In this document: positions 1 to 10,679 of the stretch, in pieces
Numbering within the stretch: position 1 is the stretch's first letter
Layout: each line of letters opens with the position of its first letter
Assembly (NCBI GenBank): GCA_015143295.1
Contig: CM026551.1
Location: 11,242,499-11,306,498 of the forward strand
Length of the DNA stretch: 64,000 bases
Source: Tetracentron sinense
Taxonomy: Eukaryota > Streptophyta > Magnoliopsida > Trochodendrales > Trochodendraceae
Reading direction: 5' to 3'
Position numbers and translations under genes: made by a program
The notes under the pieces: model-generated
Database searches by the model: none
Seen by the model: the letters and a program-made list of their open reading frames with translations, nothing else
Told to the model about the DNA's origin: nothing

Positions 1-1340
1 AAATACCCAACCCTCACAAGTCATTTAACTTAATTCCAAATTCATACACCCAAACCCTAATTTCCATCCAAGATACCCTACAGAAATCCAGAAAGAGTGA
101 ACCCCCATAGCCCAAAATCCCAATCCTAATCCCCTAAACCTTGGAGATTAAGCTAGGGTGGAATCCTAGGCTGTACCCCTATTAGAGCTAATCATTCCTT
201 GGCCTAAGCATCCTCACCCTTGGAAGCTTTGAAGAAGGTGAAGGAGGAGCAGGTCTCCTTCCTTTTATTTTTTGTATTTCTTTTCTGCTTTTAGTTGGTA
301 TCCAGTCCTTTTCTAGAACCACTTAAGGTCCCATCTTCCTCCAGCTTAGAGGGTCCTTCTATTCCATCTCTAATGGCGTAGGGGGATCCCTTTGAAAAGA
401 AGAAGATGAGCTCTCTTCCCTTCTTTATGCTTTACAGTTTACATTATGCTTTATTTTTCTCTCTTTCCCACATAAGTGGATATGGGTAGTAGGCCCATGG
501 TGAGACCTTAGCTTCTGTTTTCTGGCCCATGCCCAAAATCAATCATAGAACCAGTTTCGTTCCGACAAGTTCCACTTCTTTCGAACGAACATGGCTAATT
601 TTGACTCTTAACCCTTTTTTTAGTCTTTTTCTCTTTACTTTAACCATGCCTTAGATTATTCTGTAACTATAGTTAAATCCCTTCATTTGGCATAAAATCA
701 GGTTCTGTACTGTTGTAGAACCATAGTCGTTCGAACTAGACCAATATGGTTCGAACGAACTTGATCCTGTAACACTCCTTGGTCCCCTAGACCTACCTTA
801 GGTTATCTTCTAACCTAGGTTGCTAACCCCCCTCCCCCTCTCTTCTTATGCCTCTCGAATGAGCCTAAATAAAGTCAAAATACCAAAAATATTCAATTAA
901 CTCTCAATCTATAGAACTACTGTGGCTTCATCCCGCCAAGTCTGGTAAGTAAGCGGCCCTAATGGATCCAGCCCCTTAAGTTTAGTTTCTCTTGCTTAAT
1001 TTATCTCCTAATTAGCCTAATTAAATACCATTTTTGATTTCTTTTGTAATTTCCCTTAATTTGGCTTAGATGCAAGGAGTAGGTTACCATCTCTGAATGG
1101 GGGTCCTAGGGTGCCTAACACCTTCCTCGGGACTTAAATAAATCACTTACCTAGAATCTCGGATCGGACCTTAGGCTTCATCCATTGTATTATTGGGATC
1201 CTATTTCCCCCTAATTAAATAGGTGGTGATTCTCTATTAGGCGTTTAGCGTCGTTCCTCCGCAGGGCCTGGCCCAGAAGGAAAGGCGGTAAATTCCAATG
1301 CTCACAAGACCATTTCAAAACGATTTCTTACAAGTGGAGT
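1..1340. other. Unclassified non-coding stretch, possibly decayed LTR-element leader
   Basis: No convincing coding region on either strand. The motif TTCGAACGAAC occurs twice (580-590 and 750-760) in similar contexts after AGAACCA, so there is a degenerate internal duplication. A GC-rich tract at about 1240-1290 follows GGTGGTGATTCT, which resembles the GGTGGCGACTC leader sequence seen next to Arg-type primer-binding sites of Tat/Ogre-like Ty3 elements. The element assignment is inference only. Confidence 0.3.
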
Positions 1341-2406
1341 CAAGGCAGTGGGTTCATAATTTAAATAATGCATTTATTATTGGCTCACAAACATGCATTC
1401 TTATCCTTATTTCAAATAGTACAATATAAAAGGTCAGCAACTGCATAAAGAATCTGACTGATCCAATCGAGTACAAGTCATCATGTCGATTGGCCTATGG
1501 CCCATCATTTGGATTTTTGGAAAGCACAACTTGACGTGAATGGGTAGCAATTTCATAGTGTATGTGCGCGCACGCATGTGTGTGTGTATATATATGTATT
1601 CCAGTGTAATTAAAGTGCTCAGGCGATAGAGATTAAGGGGGCACAGTGCAGCATGGGGCAGTGCCTAGGTAAGCAAAACCTATTTATTAAAATTATAAAC
1701 ATTCAAGACCGGCCACAATGTCATTGGAAAAAATAGAGAACACACTGTGGAGAGAGAAGCTAGACGAAACCCTATATAAAATCTATTAAGTAAAATATGT
1801 TTTATTAGTATATATTTTTATTTTTAATTCTTACATAAAAACTAAAACTACGTATTTGGGCATCTTTATCACTAGCAGTTTAGCAACCAAAGGCCTAGGT
1901 ACCACTACGCGACCTTGTCCTAACGGATGCCATCTTAGAAACTGATGCAGGCACTTTCTAGGGAAAGTAGTTTCCTCGGCATTCCCTAGGCGACACTTTG
2001 ACTACATTGATACATGCAAATACACACAAACTGTCACACAGACCAAGTTTGGGAGAATACATTTATATTACCAGCCATGGATAATTCCTCTCCGCCTCCA
2101 AATTTACACAACTATCATCCCAAAATTTGCTTCTCTGTGCATTAGAAGTCAATCCATTTAAAAAACAGAGATATTGAGAAGGAATAACCCGAGAGATCAC
2201 CCCGGATGATATTAGGAGACAATCGAGGTTAAGCTAAACATAAGGAGGGAAATCTACAGATTTGGCAGAATCCCGGTCAACAAGGTCCCTCAATGAACCG
2301 ACCAAACAGTCGTATTTGGTTCTCTGTGACGAAGATTTGTATGGATAGGACTTCCAGAAAACAATAAGTAGAAACACAATAAAGAAAAGACCCCATAGAT
2401 GATTAA
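1341..2406. other. Non-coding stretch with TG/TA microsatellite
   Basis: An alternating purine-pyrimidine run (GTGCGCGCACGC then TG and TA dinucleotides) lies at about 1561-1597. GCCTAGG motifs are scattered at about 1660, 1890 and 1985, like those in the foldback element that follows. On the minus strand a 79-codon frame at 2234-2473 crosses into that foldback; its part outside the repeat looks like an acceptor-bearing exon fragment, but I do not recognise it and do not call a gene. Confidence 0.35.
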
Positions 2407-3216
2407 CAGTGTAGTCAAGGCATTGCCTAGGCGTTTTTGGACCATCATTGCCTAGGCATTTTTGGACCATCATCGCCTAGGCGCCTCTCTAGGCATGCGG
2501 AAGTCATGGATCATCTTAACTGTAAGCTTATTTAAATAAAATATCGTTTCAGTAAACGATTAATTAATATATTTATATGTCAATAAGGTTATACCCCCCC
2601 TTTAAAAATTCAATAAAAACTATCCTACATCCAAATTCCTAAAGATTAAAAAATCAAATTTTCAGTTCAAGAACAAAATCCATTTTTTAGGGATGAAATC
2701 AAAATTTCAACTTGCAAATGCTAAAGTATTTCTCAAATCTTAAAATTTCATAAATCATAGTATATCAAAATATTACTAAAATCCTAAAGTACTCTAAGAG
2801 AAGTCTCATATTTTAGTCTTCGGAAATATTTTCATCTACAGAGTCAAGAATTCAATTACGGTTCAGCAGAAAAAACTTACACCGCTTGATTTGTTGGACA
2901 TTTATCTTGTTCCAAGCATTGAGAGGGAGATCGGAGCATTGCAATTAGAAGTACATTGAAAATTTCCTAATGATATTCTCCTTTTTATTATTGGCATCAG
3001 ATTTAACTAGAGCCACTATTGTAACATGAAAATAAGCTTGCTACTAATATAACCAGGAAATGAGGTGGACTATTAAATGTTAATTTGCGTAGATTATTGT
3101 CAACCCTAGTTGGTTTGAATTGTTGTGTATATATATATATATATATATAAATTAATTATTTTTATTGCCTAGATAGCCTCTCGCCTAGGCATCGCCTAGA
3201 CGACTTAACTACACTG
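2407..3216. repeat. Foldback DNA element with GCCTAGGC palindromes and imperfect 9-bp target duplication
   Basis: The ends are inverted repeats: CAGTGTAGTCAAGGC on the left, and CAGTGTAGTTAAGTC on the right when read on the opposite strand. Both are followed by several GCCTAGGCG palindromes. The flanks GATGATTAA (2398-2406) and GATGATTTT (3217-3225) match at 7 of 9 positions, which fits an old insertion with a 9-bp duplication, as Mutator-like elements make. The interior is AT-rich and non-coding, with an (AT)n run at about 3126-3149. Superfamily is uncertain; an hAT origin is possible because the ends start with CAGTG. Confidence 0.6.
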
Positions 3217-3415
3217 GATGATTTTCAACTCAAGATGTTGTAAAGGGGAAAAGAAAATAATAATGGTACTTACAACAAGGACAGGGTCACGAGAAATTTA
3301 AACAATGGTTGACAACCATAGTTACCAAGGGAAATAGGATGCATAAACAGGAGAAGCAACAAGAATAAAATCAGAAGCATCCAAGGGTTTGTTATTGGAA
3401 GATGGATCTAGATCC

Positions 3416-3707
3416 CCAGTAGAAGACTTTTTTTTTTTTATCAGCAAAAACAATTTATTAAGGAGAAAAAGGGGACAAATTCACAAATAGTGAATTACAA
3501 AGCAACAAAGTGAGCAAAAAGGAAAACTAAACTACTAACAACAAACTAACAAAATACAGCACAAGCCCAGCTCAACACTCCCCTGCTAAAACTAGGAAAT
3601 CAGCTCATCGACCCTATCTCCACCACATCCACTTTAGTGGAGATCCAATCGCGTAACAAAGACCGCGCAAGCGAGAGCACACGCTGTTGACCAGTAGAAG
3701 ACTTTTT
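3416..3707 (-). mobile_element. 5'-truncated LINE (3' end only) with 17-bp target duplication
   Basis: The 17-base sequence CCAGTAGAAGACTTTTT occurs at 3416-3432 and 3691-3707. Between the copies lies a 258-bp insert whose plus strand begins with poly-T, so the inserted molecule ended in poly-A on the minus strand. The sequence before the tail (minus-strand AATAAATTGTTTTTGCTGAT) has the form of a plant LINE 3' untranslated end. A long exact duplication plus an A-tail is the signature of target-primed reverse transcription. No coding region remains. Confidence 0.8.
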
Positions 3708-3802
3708 GCAACTACGAAGTTGAATTGCAAAAGTATGCCAACAGTTATTTGTACTTACGGCCAAAAGTACATGCTGAATGGAGTCTACAAATGAATTCTT
3801 GT

Positions 3803-5600
3803 AGAACACACAGTAATCTTAGGGCTATTACAAGACTTGCTGGGAAGGAGTTACAACACAATGAAATTATTAATCTTTTGAAGAAAAATATTTAGCATAA
3901 AATGATGGGATAGATATAGGGTAATTATATAGGGTTCGTTGGCTGCAAAGTGCTGTCTTTGTTGAGGATGAGGCGAGGGATGCAAAACCTCTGTTTATCT
4001 CACAGTATGTACAAGGAATAAAGAAAGCACTATCCACAAAACAGTGCTTTTTGAGGCCTCATTGTGGAAAATGTGTCCCCCAAAGATGTTCAGTTGGAAC
4101 TATTAGAATTTGTCTCCTAATTCTATTTCCACAATTTTGTCTTTATCAAGGTATTTCTTGGCTTCACGTAATGCTGAGGATGTGTGAATGAGCAGGGCTC
4201 TCAAAGAGATTGGAACTCTCAACAAGAACAGGCTCTTGGGTAATCTTAGTGGCTCTCGTGGATACAAGTGCTCAATATTTGAGAGTGGGGAAACTCTTTT
4301 AACTTGTAATCTCCGCATCCTGGAAGCTATTGGACTACCTCAACGCGTAGAACACACAATAAATGTTTTAAGTAAATTTAGGGCTATTTATAAGACTTTC
4401 TAGCAAGGGGTTACAACACATGAAACTATTAATCTTTTTAAGAAGTTCAAATATGTAGCATAAAAAGTTAGGGGATAGAAATAGGGTAATTACCATAATT
4501 ATATAGGGTTTGTTTGGCAGCAAAGTAAGTTCTGTCATTATTGGGGAAGAGTCAAGGGATACAAAACCACTGTTGTCTCACAACATGCACGGAAGCCGTT
4601 TGGCATTGTTCCTCAGAAAATATTTTTCTCATCCCAAGAGAGAAACTGCGTAACGTAAACGCATTTGGAAACAAAATTTCAGGGAACAATTTTAAGAATT
4701 GTTCCATTTTCAGCACAATTTTAGCCGAACAAAAAAAAGACAAAGACGCTTCTCAGAATGAATTCTGAGAAACACGCTTAAAACAAACAAGATAAGAATG
4801 AAAACGGATGAGATTGATGGGACATAATAAAATTTTAGGAAGTTTATAAAATGTCTTGATGAATATAACCATATTTTATGCCTACAATAATTTTACTTTT
4901 TTCCCTTTATTTTATATCGAAACGTAATTCTTTTGTTTCCTTTCTTCATAATTGATTCTAACTAACAGTTACCAAATGCATTCTTTGCACATAATTGATT
5001 ATAAGAATCAAAACTGATGAGATTGATGGGACATAATAAAACTTTGGGTACTTTTATAACACTTATAAATGTCTTAATGAATACCATATTTGATGCCAAC
5101 AATAATCTTGATTTTTCCCTTTATTTTCTATCCAAATGTAATTCTTTTGTTTCCTTTCTTCGTAATTGATTCTAACTGATAGTTACCAAACGCGTTCTTT
5201 GCACATAATTGTTAATAAGAATCAAAACTTGTGAGAGTTAGAATTTTTTTCCCAAAATGAGAGAATCAACAAAATTGATGCAAAACGGCCCTTAAGAACT
5301 ATCCACAAAACAGTGCTCTCTGGTGACTCTTTGCGGATAATGCGTCCCCAAAGATGATCAGTTGGGAAGTGTAGGAATTTATCTCCTAATTCTATTTCTA
5401 TATGTTTGGCTTTAATAAAGGTTTTGTTGGCTTATCTTATTGTTGAGGATGTGTGCGTTAGCAGGGCTCTCCAAGAGAGCGGGACTCGATAATCTTAGTG
5501 GCTCTTGTAGATACAAGCACTCAATTTTTGAGAGTGGGGACTCTTTTACCTTGTAACCTCTGCATACAAAAGCCATTGGATTTCCCTCCACTCGTAGAAC
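3803..5600. repeat. Two-copy tandem repeat, about 545-bp unit, second copy interrupted
   Basis: Copy A runs from about 3803 to 4347. Copy B starts at about 4348 with the same TAGAACACACA and runs to about 4587, is broken by an inserted element, and resumes at about 5291-5600. Shared landmarks are TATAGGGTT, ACTATCCACAAAACAGTGC, CAGGGCTCTC and TGTAGATACAAG-like strings. Divergence is moderate, so the duplication is old. I see no coding function; its origin (for example an LTR fragment) is unknown. Confidence 0.65.
4588..5290. mobile_element. Inserted element with terminal inverted repeats and internal 208-bp tandem repeat
   Basis: This segment is absent from the corresponding place in copy A of the surrounding tandem repeat, so it is an insertion. 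Its ends are loosely inverted: AAGCCGTTTGGCATTG on the left against AAGGGCCGTTTTGCATC on the right read in reverse, the style of PIF/Harbinger (Tourist) elements. Inside, TAAGAATGAAAACGGATGAG (about 4793) recurs as TAAGAATCAAAACTGATGAG (about 5001), followed by about 208 bp of similar sequence in each copy. No clear 3-bp target duplication was found. Confidence 0.5.
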
Positions 5601-6121
5601 ATACAATAAATGTGTGAACATGGAATTTAGCACCATTCCAAATTGGGATAAACCCTAATAAGAAGTAATGATAAATTACCAAAAATGAGAGTCGCCACCT
5701 ATTCTAATTTTAAGGAAAAATAGGAACCCTGATTTAATGGAATAGAAAGTGCTGGAACCATGTTATCCAGTAGCTCTTCTTAAAATCACAGCCTATGTAC
5801 AATGAAGAAAATATAAAGCTCTATCACCTCATGTGCATGATTGATGATATAAAGTGTAAGAATTAACCCCTCAAAATTCAACGAGGTATTTGGGAGGAGA
5901 GATATAGATGAATTTACAAAGGAAATGCCATTTTATTTATCAGCACTATTGATAAAATTAAGGTGATCGAATCGCACTATTTGAGTGATTAGCATTTGAC
6001 TGCTGTCTTCCCTGCCCATCATGATATCTTGGCAATGTGGTAACTGGTAACCCCATATGGAAGACAAGTTGAAACTGAAATTTGATTGTTGCTGTTTTGC
6101 CAATCTCCGTCTGGCATTAGT
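5601..6121. other. Non-coding remnant with Arg-type primer-site-like motif
   Basis: At about 5690-5700 the minus strand reads GGTGGCGACTCTCATTTTTGG, shortened here to its core TGGCGACTC, the start of an Arg-tRNA-type primer-binding site as in Tat-like Ty3 elements. The same core is used by the full element at 42781-42799. No open frame of interest is present. A short piece of an old LTR element is a plausible reading. Confidence 0.3.
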
Positions 6122-6287
6122 GGTGTATTTAGAAATAATTAGGGAAATTTTTCCAAGTTTTTTTGGGCTTGATAGGGGAAGGAGACTGTAACACAACCGA
6201 AAGTGGTGTCTTTAGAAATAATTAGGGAAATTTTTCCAAGTTTTTTGGGGCTCGATAGGGGAAGGAGACTGTAACACGACCGAAATT
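6122..6287. repeat. Two-copy 83-bp tandem repeat
   Basis: TTTAGAAATAATTAGGG starts at 6128 and again at 6211, each followed by GATAGGGGAAGGAGACTG and a CGAAA end. Only a few substitutions separate the copies, so the duplication is fairly recent compared with its surroundings. Confidence 0.75.
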
Positions 6288-6379
6288 TCAGCCCTCCATG
6301 GCTTGGGACCCACTAAGAGACTTTCCCTAAATATTGTTGTGGCGGAAGGGCATAAAAGCAATGCGATTTGCCGTAAAGA

Positions 6380-6668
6380 AAAGGGGGGCCATGAAGGCCA
6401 AGCCATCTAATATTCTGACCAAAGAAATTCAGGAGTTGACATCAAGTATCGATGACATACATTCATTCTATTGTGTGCCTAGGTCGGTGAATACTATGGC
6501 AGATTCGCAAACCAAAGGAAGATGTGTTGAGAGGGATAGGATGTATTGACAAGTGGAGTTCTCTTTGTAATTTATTTCAGTTTTTTAGCTTTTTCTGGCC
6601 TTTATTTTCTTGAGGACTATGTCTTTTGTATCTATTCTTCTCTTCTAATAAAGATTTATCTAGTTAAA
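6380..6668 (+). mobile_element. LINE 3' fragment: RNase H-like end plus 3' untranslated region
   Basis: Codons at about 6400-6546 read as the tail of the RNase H domain found at the C-terminus of many plant non-LTR retrotransposons (FYCVPRSVNTMADSQTKG, compare the family's 'vpRsaN..AD.LAK' pattern). It is followed by a T-rich 3' region ending near AATAAAGATTTATC. The frame upstream is not continuous with any reverse transcriptase, so this is a truncated remnant. Confidence 0.6.
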
Positions 6669-6906
6669 ATTAAGAAAAGGTAAAGAAAAAGAAAAATAGT
6701 ACAAATAGAATGCACTAAACATTAAATATTAAACAACATTGTAGCACAACAACCAATACCCATCTACATACAGGATAATCATGATTACTAATAGAATATA
6801 GACATATTTTCTAACGGTGTGTGTCTGTGTGTGCATTTATTATATATATATGAAAAACATCTACAAGCCAAGGTTCAAGAAAGGTGAACGGAAAGAAGCA
6901 TCACAC

Positions 6907-7276
6907 CTGAAAGACAATTGTAACAGCCATCTTTATCCTGCGTAAAAGAATAAGTGTTTGAATGCAAAATACAAGCTCCAGACCTTCTGTTAGTAGATTT
7001 TCCATTTCCTGAATTGTCACAACTTTGGGAATTATAAGTAGGTACAAGTGCAGAACATAGAGCTTTATCAAATAATTAAATAGTTACACCACCTTTGGAT
7101 CCAATACTAGCATTATCCAGGCGCTTTGTATCAAGAACTTGCTTGAGCTTATATCCAAGCCGAACTGATAGTGTACTCAACAAGGCACCACCAGCAATAA
7201 GGACCCAACTCGGCCCCTGCCCTTCAAAAGTTTTCGATTTCTGAGTTCTGGGAACCCCATTTGTTCTTGGTTTCAT
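6907..7276 (-). CDS. First coding exons of a conserved plant membrane/coiled-coil protein (partial)
   Basis: Exon 1 (7276 to 7093) starts at the ATG of MKPRTNG and encodes a probable membrane segment (SWVLIAGGALLSTLSVRLGY). An 84-bp intron with GT...CAG ends follows. Exon 2 (7008 to 6907) continues in frame with GNGKSTNRRSGAC and a Cys-rich YNCLSG end, followed by a GT donor. An acceptor TAG at about 7330 suggests a 5' untranslated or earlier exon. From memory this is the N-terminal part of a widespread plant protein of unknown function that continues into a long C-terminal coiled coil. I cannot find those later exons toward position 1, where the sequence is all repeats. The gene is therefore either truncated here or has very long introns. 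Confidence 0.6.
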
Positions 7277-7330
7277 TTTAAGAGCTCGTGAGATGGAGGG
7301 AAACACTCTGAAGCATCCAAATATGCCCTA

Positions 7331-8300
7331 CATCAATAATGCACAGAACTTTCATTGCTATCTATGTGAAAGAAAATTAGGTCAACCTACATGAGAAAAA
7401 TTAGGGATCTCATCTTCATTAGATCATTATGTCTGGTGAAATTGATGTTTTGCAATATCAAAAGGCAAGCATAACAAATATATACAAGAGACAACACAGT
7501 AATTCAAGCTACGAACGTAGAGAACATATATAACACTTTTATCAGAAATTTGAATGTAGAATAATTAGATAATTGAACAGGACAGCTGGCAGTTTAACCC
7601 TTCATGATGTCCATCAGAATAAGCTCTATGGTCACTTTATGCACATACGAAAAACTGAAGCTTCACTAGTTGGGGGACTGAAAAACCACAGTATTCTTGG
7701 CAGAATTCTCACATTGATTTGATTTATGATCAACATAAAAATCCTATTACTTATATACAGAATAAATTTCACTATTGGTTTTTAAAAAATGAGTATATTA
7801 ATTTGCTCAAAATTAACAAATACTGAAGCTTCGTCAAGTCGGAGGACTGAAAAGCCACAGTATTCTTGGCAGCATTCTCGCGTTGATTTGATTTATGATT
7901 AACATAAATCAACGAAAAACTATTATTTATACAAAATAAATTCCACTATTGAAAAAATGAGTATTTTTATTTGTTAAAAATTATGATTCCCTTCAATACA
8001 ATTGCCTCCTTTTTCTACATTATTTGGAAAAATACACAAACCTCCCATGAGGTTTCTGAAATAAGACTGCCCACCTTCGCCAGTACCTAGCCATAGATAA
8101 ACTGACAAAGTTAACTACATCAACGGGATTTATTAGCTTGATTTGTATCCCATCACCGACTAAATAGGGATAAAATCTTCCTCTATCATAATCTATACAA
8201 TGTTCTTTTATCAGTAAATAAGAGAGATATATAACATTGGCAGGACAAAAGAAGAGAAAGAGACGAAAGTCCCCATATACAAAGAACTCCTTGACGTGCC
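7331..8300. other. Non-coding stretch with 166-bp-spaced direct repeat
   Basis: The segment at about 7657-7740 (GGACTGAAAAACCACAGTAT, then GATTTATGATCAACATAAA) recurs at about 7823-7908 with few changes. An AT-rich spacer separates the copies. A string AAACCTCCCATGAGGTTT at about 8040 resembles the ends of the foldback element at 47737-48765. No coding feature is visible. Confidence 0.5.
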
Positions 8301-8800
8301 CTAACGCTCCATTGGTTTGTGAGCAAGGCTTTTCATGAAAAGAAAATGTGAGAAAAGAAAAGAAAAGAAAACAGGCTTTTCTTGTATGTGTTTTGTTAGA
8401 TAGAAAATTTTGCCAGAAAGTAGCCTTTTATTTGTTTGGTTGGCAAGAACTAGCAAGAAGAGAAAATAAAACTTTTGTATTTCCTAAATTTCCCTTCTCA
8501 AGGTTTCATATGCACATTGAGGATGGGTAAAATTGGAATATGCATTTAAAAGGAGTTGTTTCTTTCATTTTCTCGCAAATATTTCTTCAAAAGAAGGATT
8601 TTGTAAAAAAAAAAGGTCAAATGCAAGAAATGACAACACTGTACAGAAACCCCTTTTATTGAGAAAAGTACCTTTTTTGGGGGTAACGGAGGGAGTCCCA
8701 AATGCAAGAAAAACAACTCTTCTCGAGAAAACTTGCTTTTCTTACCCATTTTCTCGCAATCCAAATGCAACGGGTATGTTTTTCCACAAGATCTTTACTA
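8301..8800. other. A/G-rich unclassified repeat-like stretch
   Basis: Runs of AGAAAAGAAAAGAAAA near 8345 and TTCTCG motifs near 8570 and 8750 create overlapping open frames on both strands. Their translations are Lys/Phe-rich and lack domain features, so I treat them as composition artefacts. The strings CTCCATTGGTTTG (about 8308) and CCAAATGCAACGGG (about 8761) could be the ends of a decayed PIF-like element. Confidence 0.3.
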
Positions 8801-8849
8801 AAGTGAATCGAGTTACTAGACACCAAGGACCCAGACCCTTGCCGAAGAC

Positions 8850-9850
8850 CCATGAAATGACAAAGAACAAATCCCCTTCCACTTGGAGGGCGCCAAAGAA
8901 GAAGGCATGATAGACTTGCAACCTTTCCAAAAGCACTTTGGCTTCATTGGACATTTAAGCCCACCAGGCTGGAAAAGACTTTAAGGGCAACCTTTTTTTA
9001 TCCCTAACCAAACCCTCATAACCTGCTAAACCAAGGTTGTCAAGGTTGCATATATAAAAGCTGAGCTTTATTCTCCCCATAGAAGGCCTCTTCAAAAATG
9101 TCCGAGCTCCATACAAGTTCCTTGTGCCACTACAAAATTGTCTTCCACCCAATCTCGAAATCAACATAGTAACACTCGAAATTCCTTGTTAATTGAAGAA
9201 GACATTTGATGGTCTTGAACTTGATCTCCTCAAATTTTTGAGACTGATATTTGAGTTTGGCTTGTAATACATGTCAATTTCTTTCCAACCAGAAGGACCC
9301 TCAAAATGCGATGGAATAATTTTCCAAAGTGTTTCTTCTCGCCCATAGGTCTTGAAATAACAACTACCAAACAACTCTTTCAAGCCATGTGGGAACATCT
9401 TAGAGATTCCAAATATAACTAGAAATAGAAACCAAAGATCCTTAGCAGTTGCAATGAATAAATAAGTGATCCACAGACTCCATATCTCTCCACACATAAA
9501 TCACATGTTTGAAATAATTTTTTCCTATTTGCAAGGTGGTGGTTGGGAGTAAAATTGTCCCTAACCACCATCCAAGAGGGGGGAAAAAGAGCTTTGGATA
9601 TGACGGGAGTCTTCAAATCTTCTTATGAGCTTTCACTAGAACATGGCAGAAGAATTTCACCATGAAGGACCCATATGGACACCCAACCTAATCCTCATGT
9701 CATCCCCTACAATTCTACAACCAGAATGTAGTAATGTAGATACCCTCAAGATTTGAAAAAAGCTCAAGGTATGGTTGAAAATCTCAATCACTAATGAGCC
9801 CCACAAATCTAGGAATACCAAACCACTGTTCCCCCACACTCACAGAACAA
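8850..9850 (-). mobile_element. Decayed LINE, C-terminal reverse-transcriptase zinc-binding region
   Basis: Minus-strand frames broken by frameshifts carry the zf-RVT signature of plant LINE ORF2 proteins. At about 9616 to 9420 the text reads SWMVVRDNFTPNHHLANRKK then a Cys pair (CDLC). In another frame at about 9480 to 9300 it continues CGEIWSLWITYLFIATAKDL. Upstream (9839 to 9657) is RIVGDDMRIRLGV, matching the 'iGdG..irfWvD.W' stretch that precedes zf-RVT. The element is a pseudogene with no intact ORF. Confidence 0.65.
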
Positions 9851-10679
9851 TCTAACACAAAATTCAAAATGATGAAGCAACTTCTATGCAAGATCGGGAG
9901 TACAACTTTAAGGGTATTAAAATATGTGTGAATTTTTAATAAATTGTCCTAATTATCTTTAATTGGCAGGTCTTCGAAATATAATTTTAGGGTAGTATTT
10001 TTTTTACATTAATTCAACAATTTTTCACAATAATAAGCAATACTTAATGAATTATTGTAAAATTCACAAAATATCACAAAAAAAATTGAGAATATCTCAG
10101 TCATAAATATCCGAAGCTTCAACGAACTGTCGAAACCAATGTTTTAATAACTGGATCGGGGATTGAACCGGCAAAGTGACCAATTCTCGGTTCACCAATT
10201 CAACCATCCAATTCAGTTCGGTTCAACCATAGTGTGGAAAGTATTAATATATGCTATAAAAGTAATGAAATAGGGAAGAAAAAAGAATAAGGAGAGAAGG
10301 ACTTCTTCCTCTCTTTCATTTCCCTCACTCGTATCTCCTCTCTCTTTTTGTATCCTCTCCCCCCTTTACTTTTCCTCTCCTCTCTCCCTTCTCCTCTCTC
10401 CTCACTCTCCCGTCTTCTCTCTCCTCTCTCTTTCCTTTACCTCTCTCTTCTGAGCTTACTGATTTGGAGGAATGCTAGGGGAATTGAGGGCATTGCCTCA
10501 CATCAACCCCATCTTCTTCACGTTTGCTAAACACCACTTGATAGAGCAAGGTCAGTATAGCACCTAGGCATCACATGGACACTAATTCTGATAAGATATT
10601 CATAAGGATAACATGCCGCTTCTCTAGCTAGTGGTTTGCTCCATCCCGGCCGAACTGAATCAAACAGCCCTATGCATGG
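9851..10679. other. Non-coding: accgg-family fragment and CT-rich tract
   Basis: At about 10138-10235 GGATCGGGGATTGAACCGG and GTTCGGTTCAACC belong to the same dispersed ACCGG-rich repeat type seen at 58832-59102 and 61100-61716. A pyrimidine-rich tract of CTCTC/CCTCTC repeats occupies about 10295-10450. Nothing coding is supported. Confidence 0.45.

Noticed and set aside
8348-8954. Overlapping open frames up to 125 codons on both strands
   Set aside because: Low-complexity AAGAAA/TTTTCT composition, no domain, and frames on both strands at once.
10348-10530. 60-codon Leu/Ser/Pro-rich frame
   Set aside because: Direct translation of a CT-rich simple-sequence tract.
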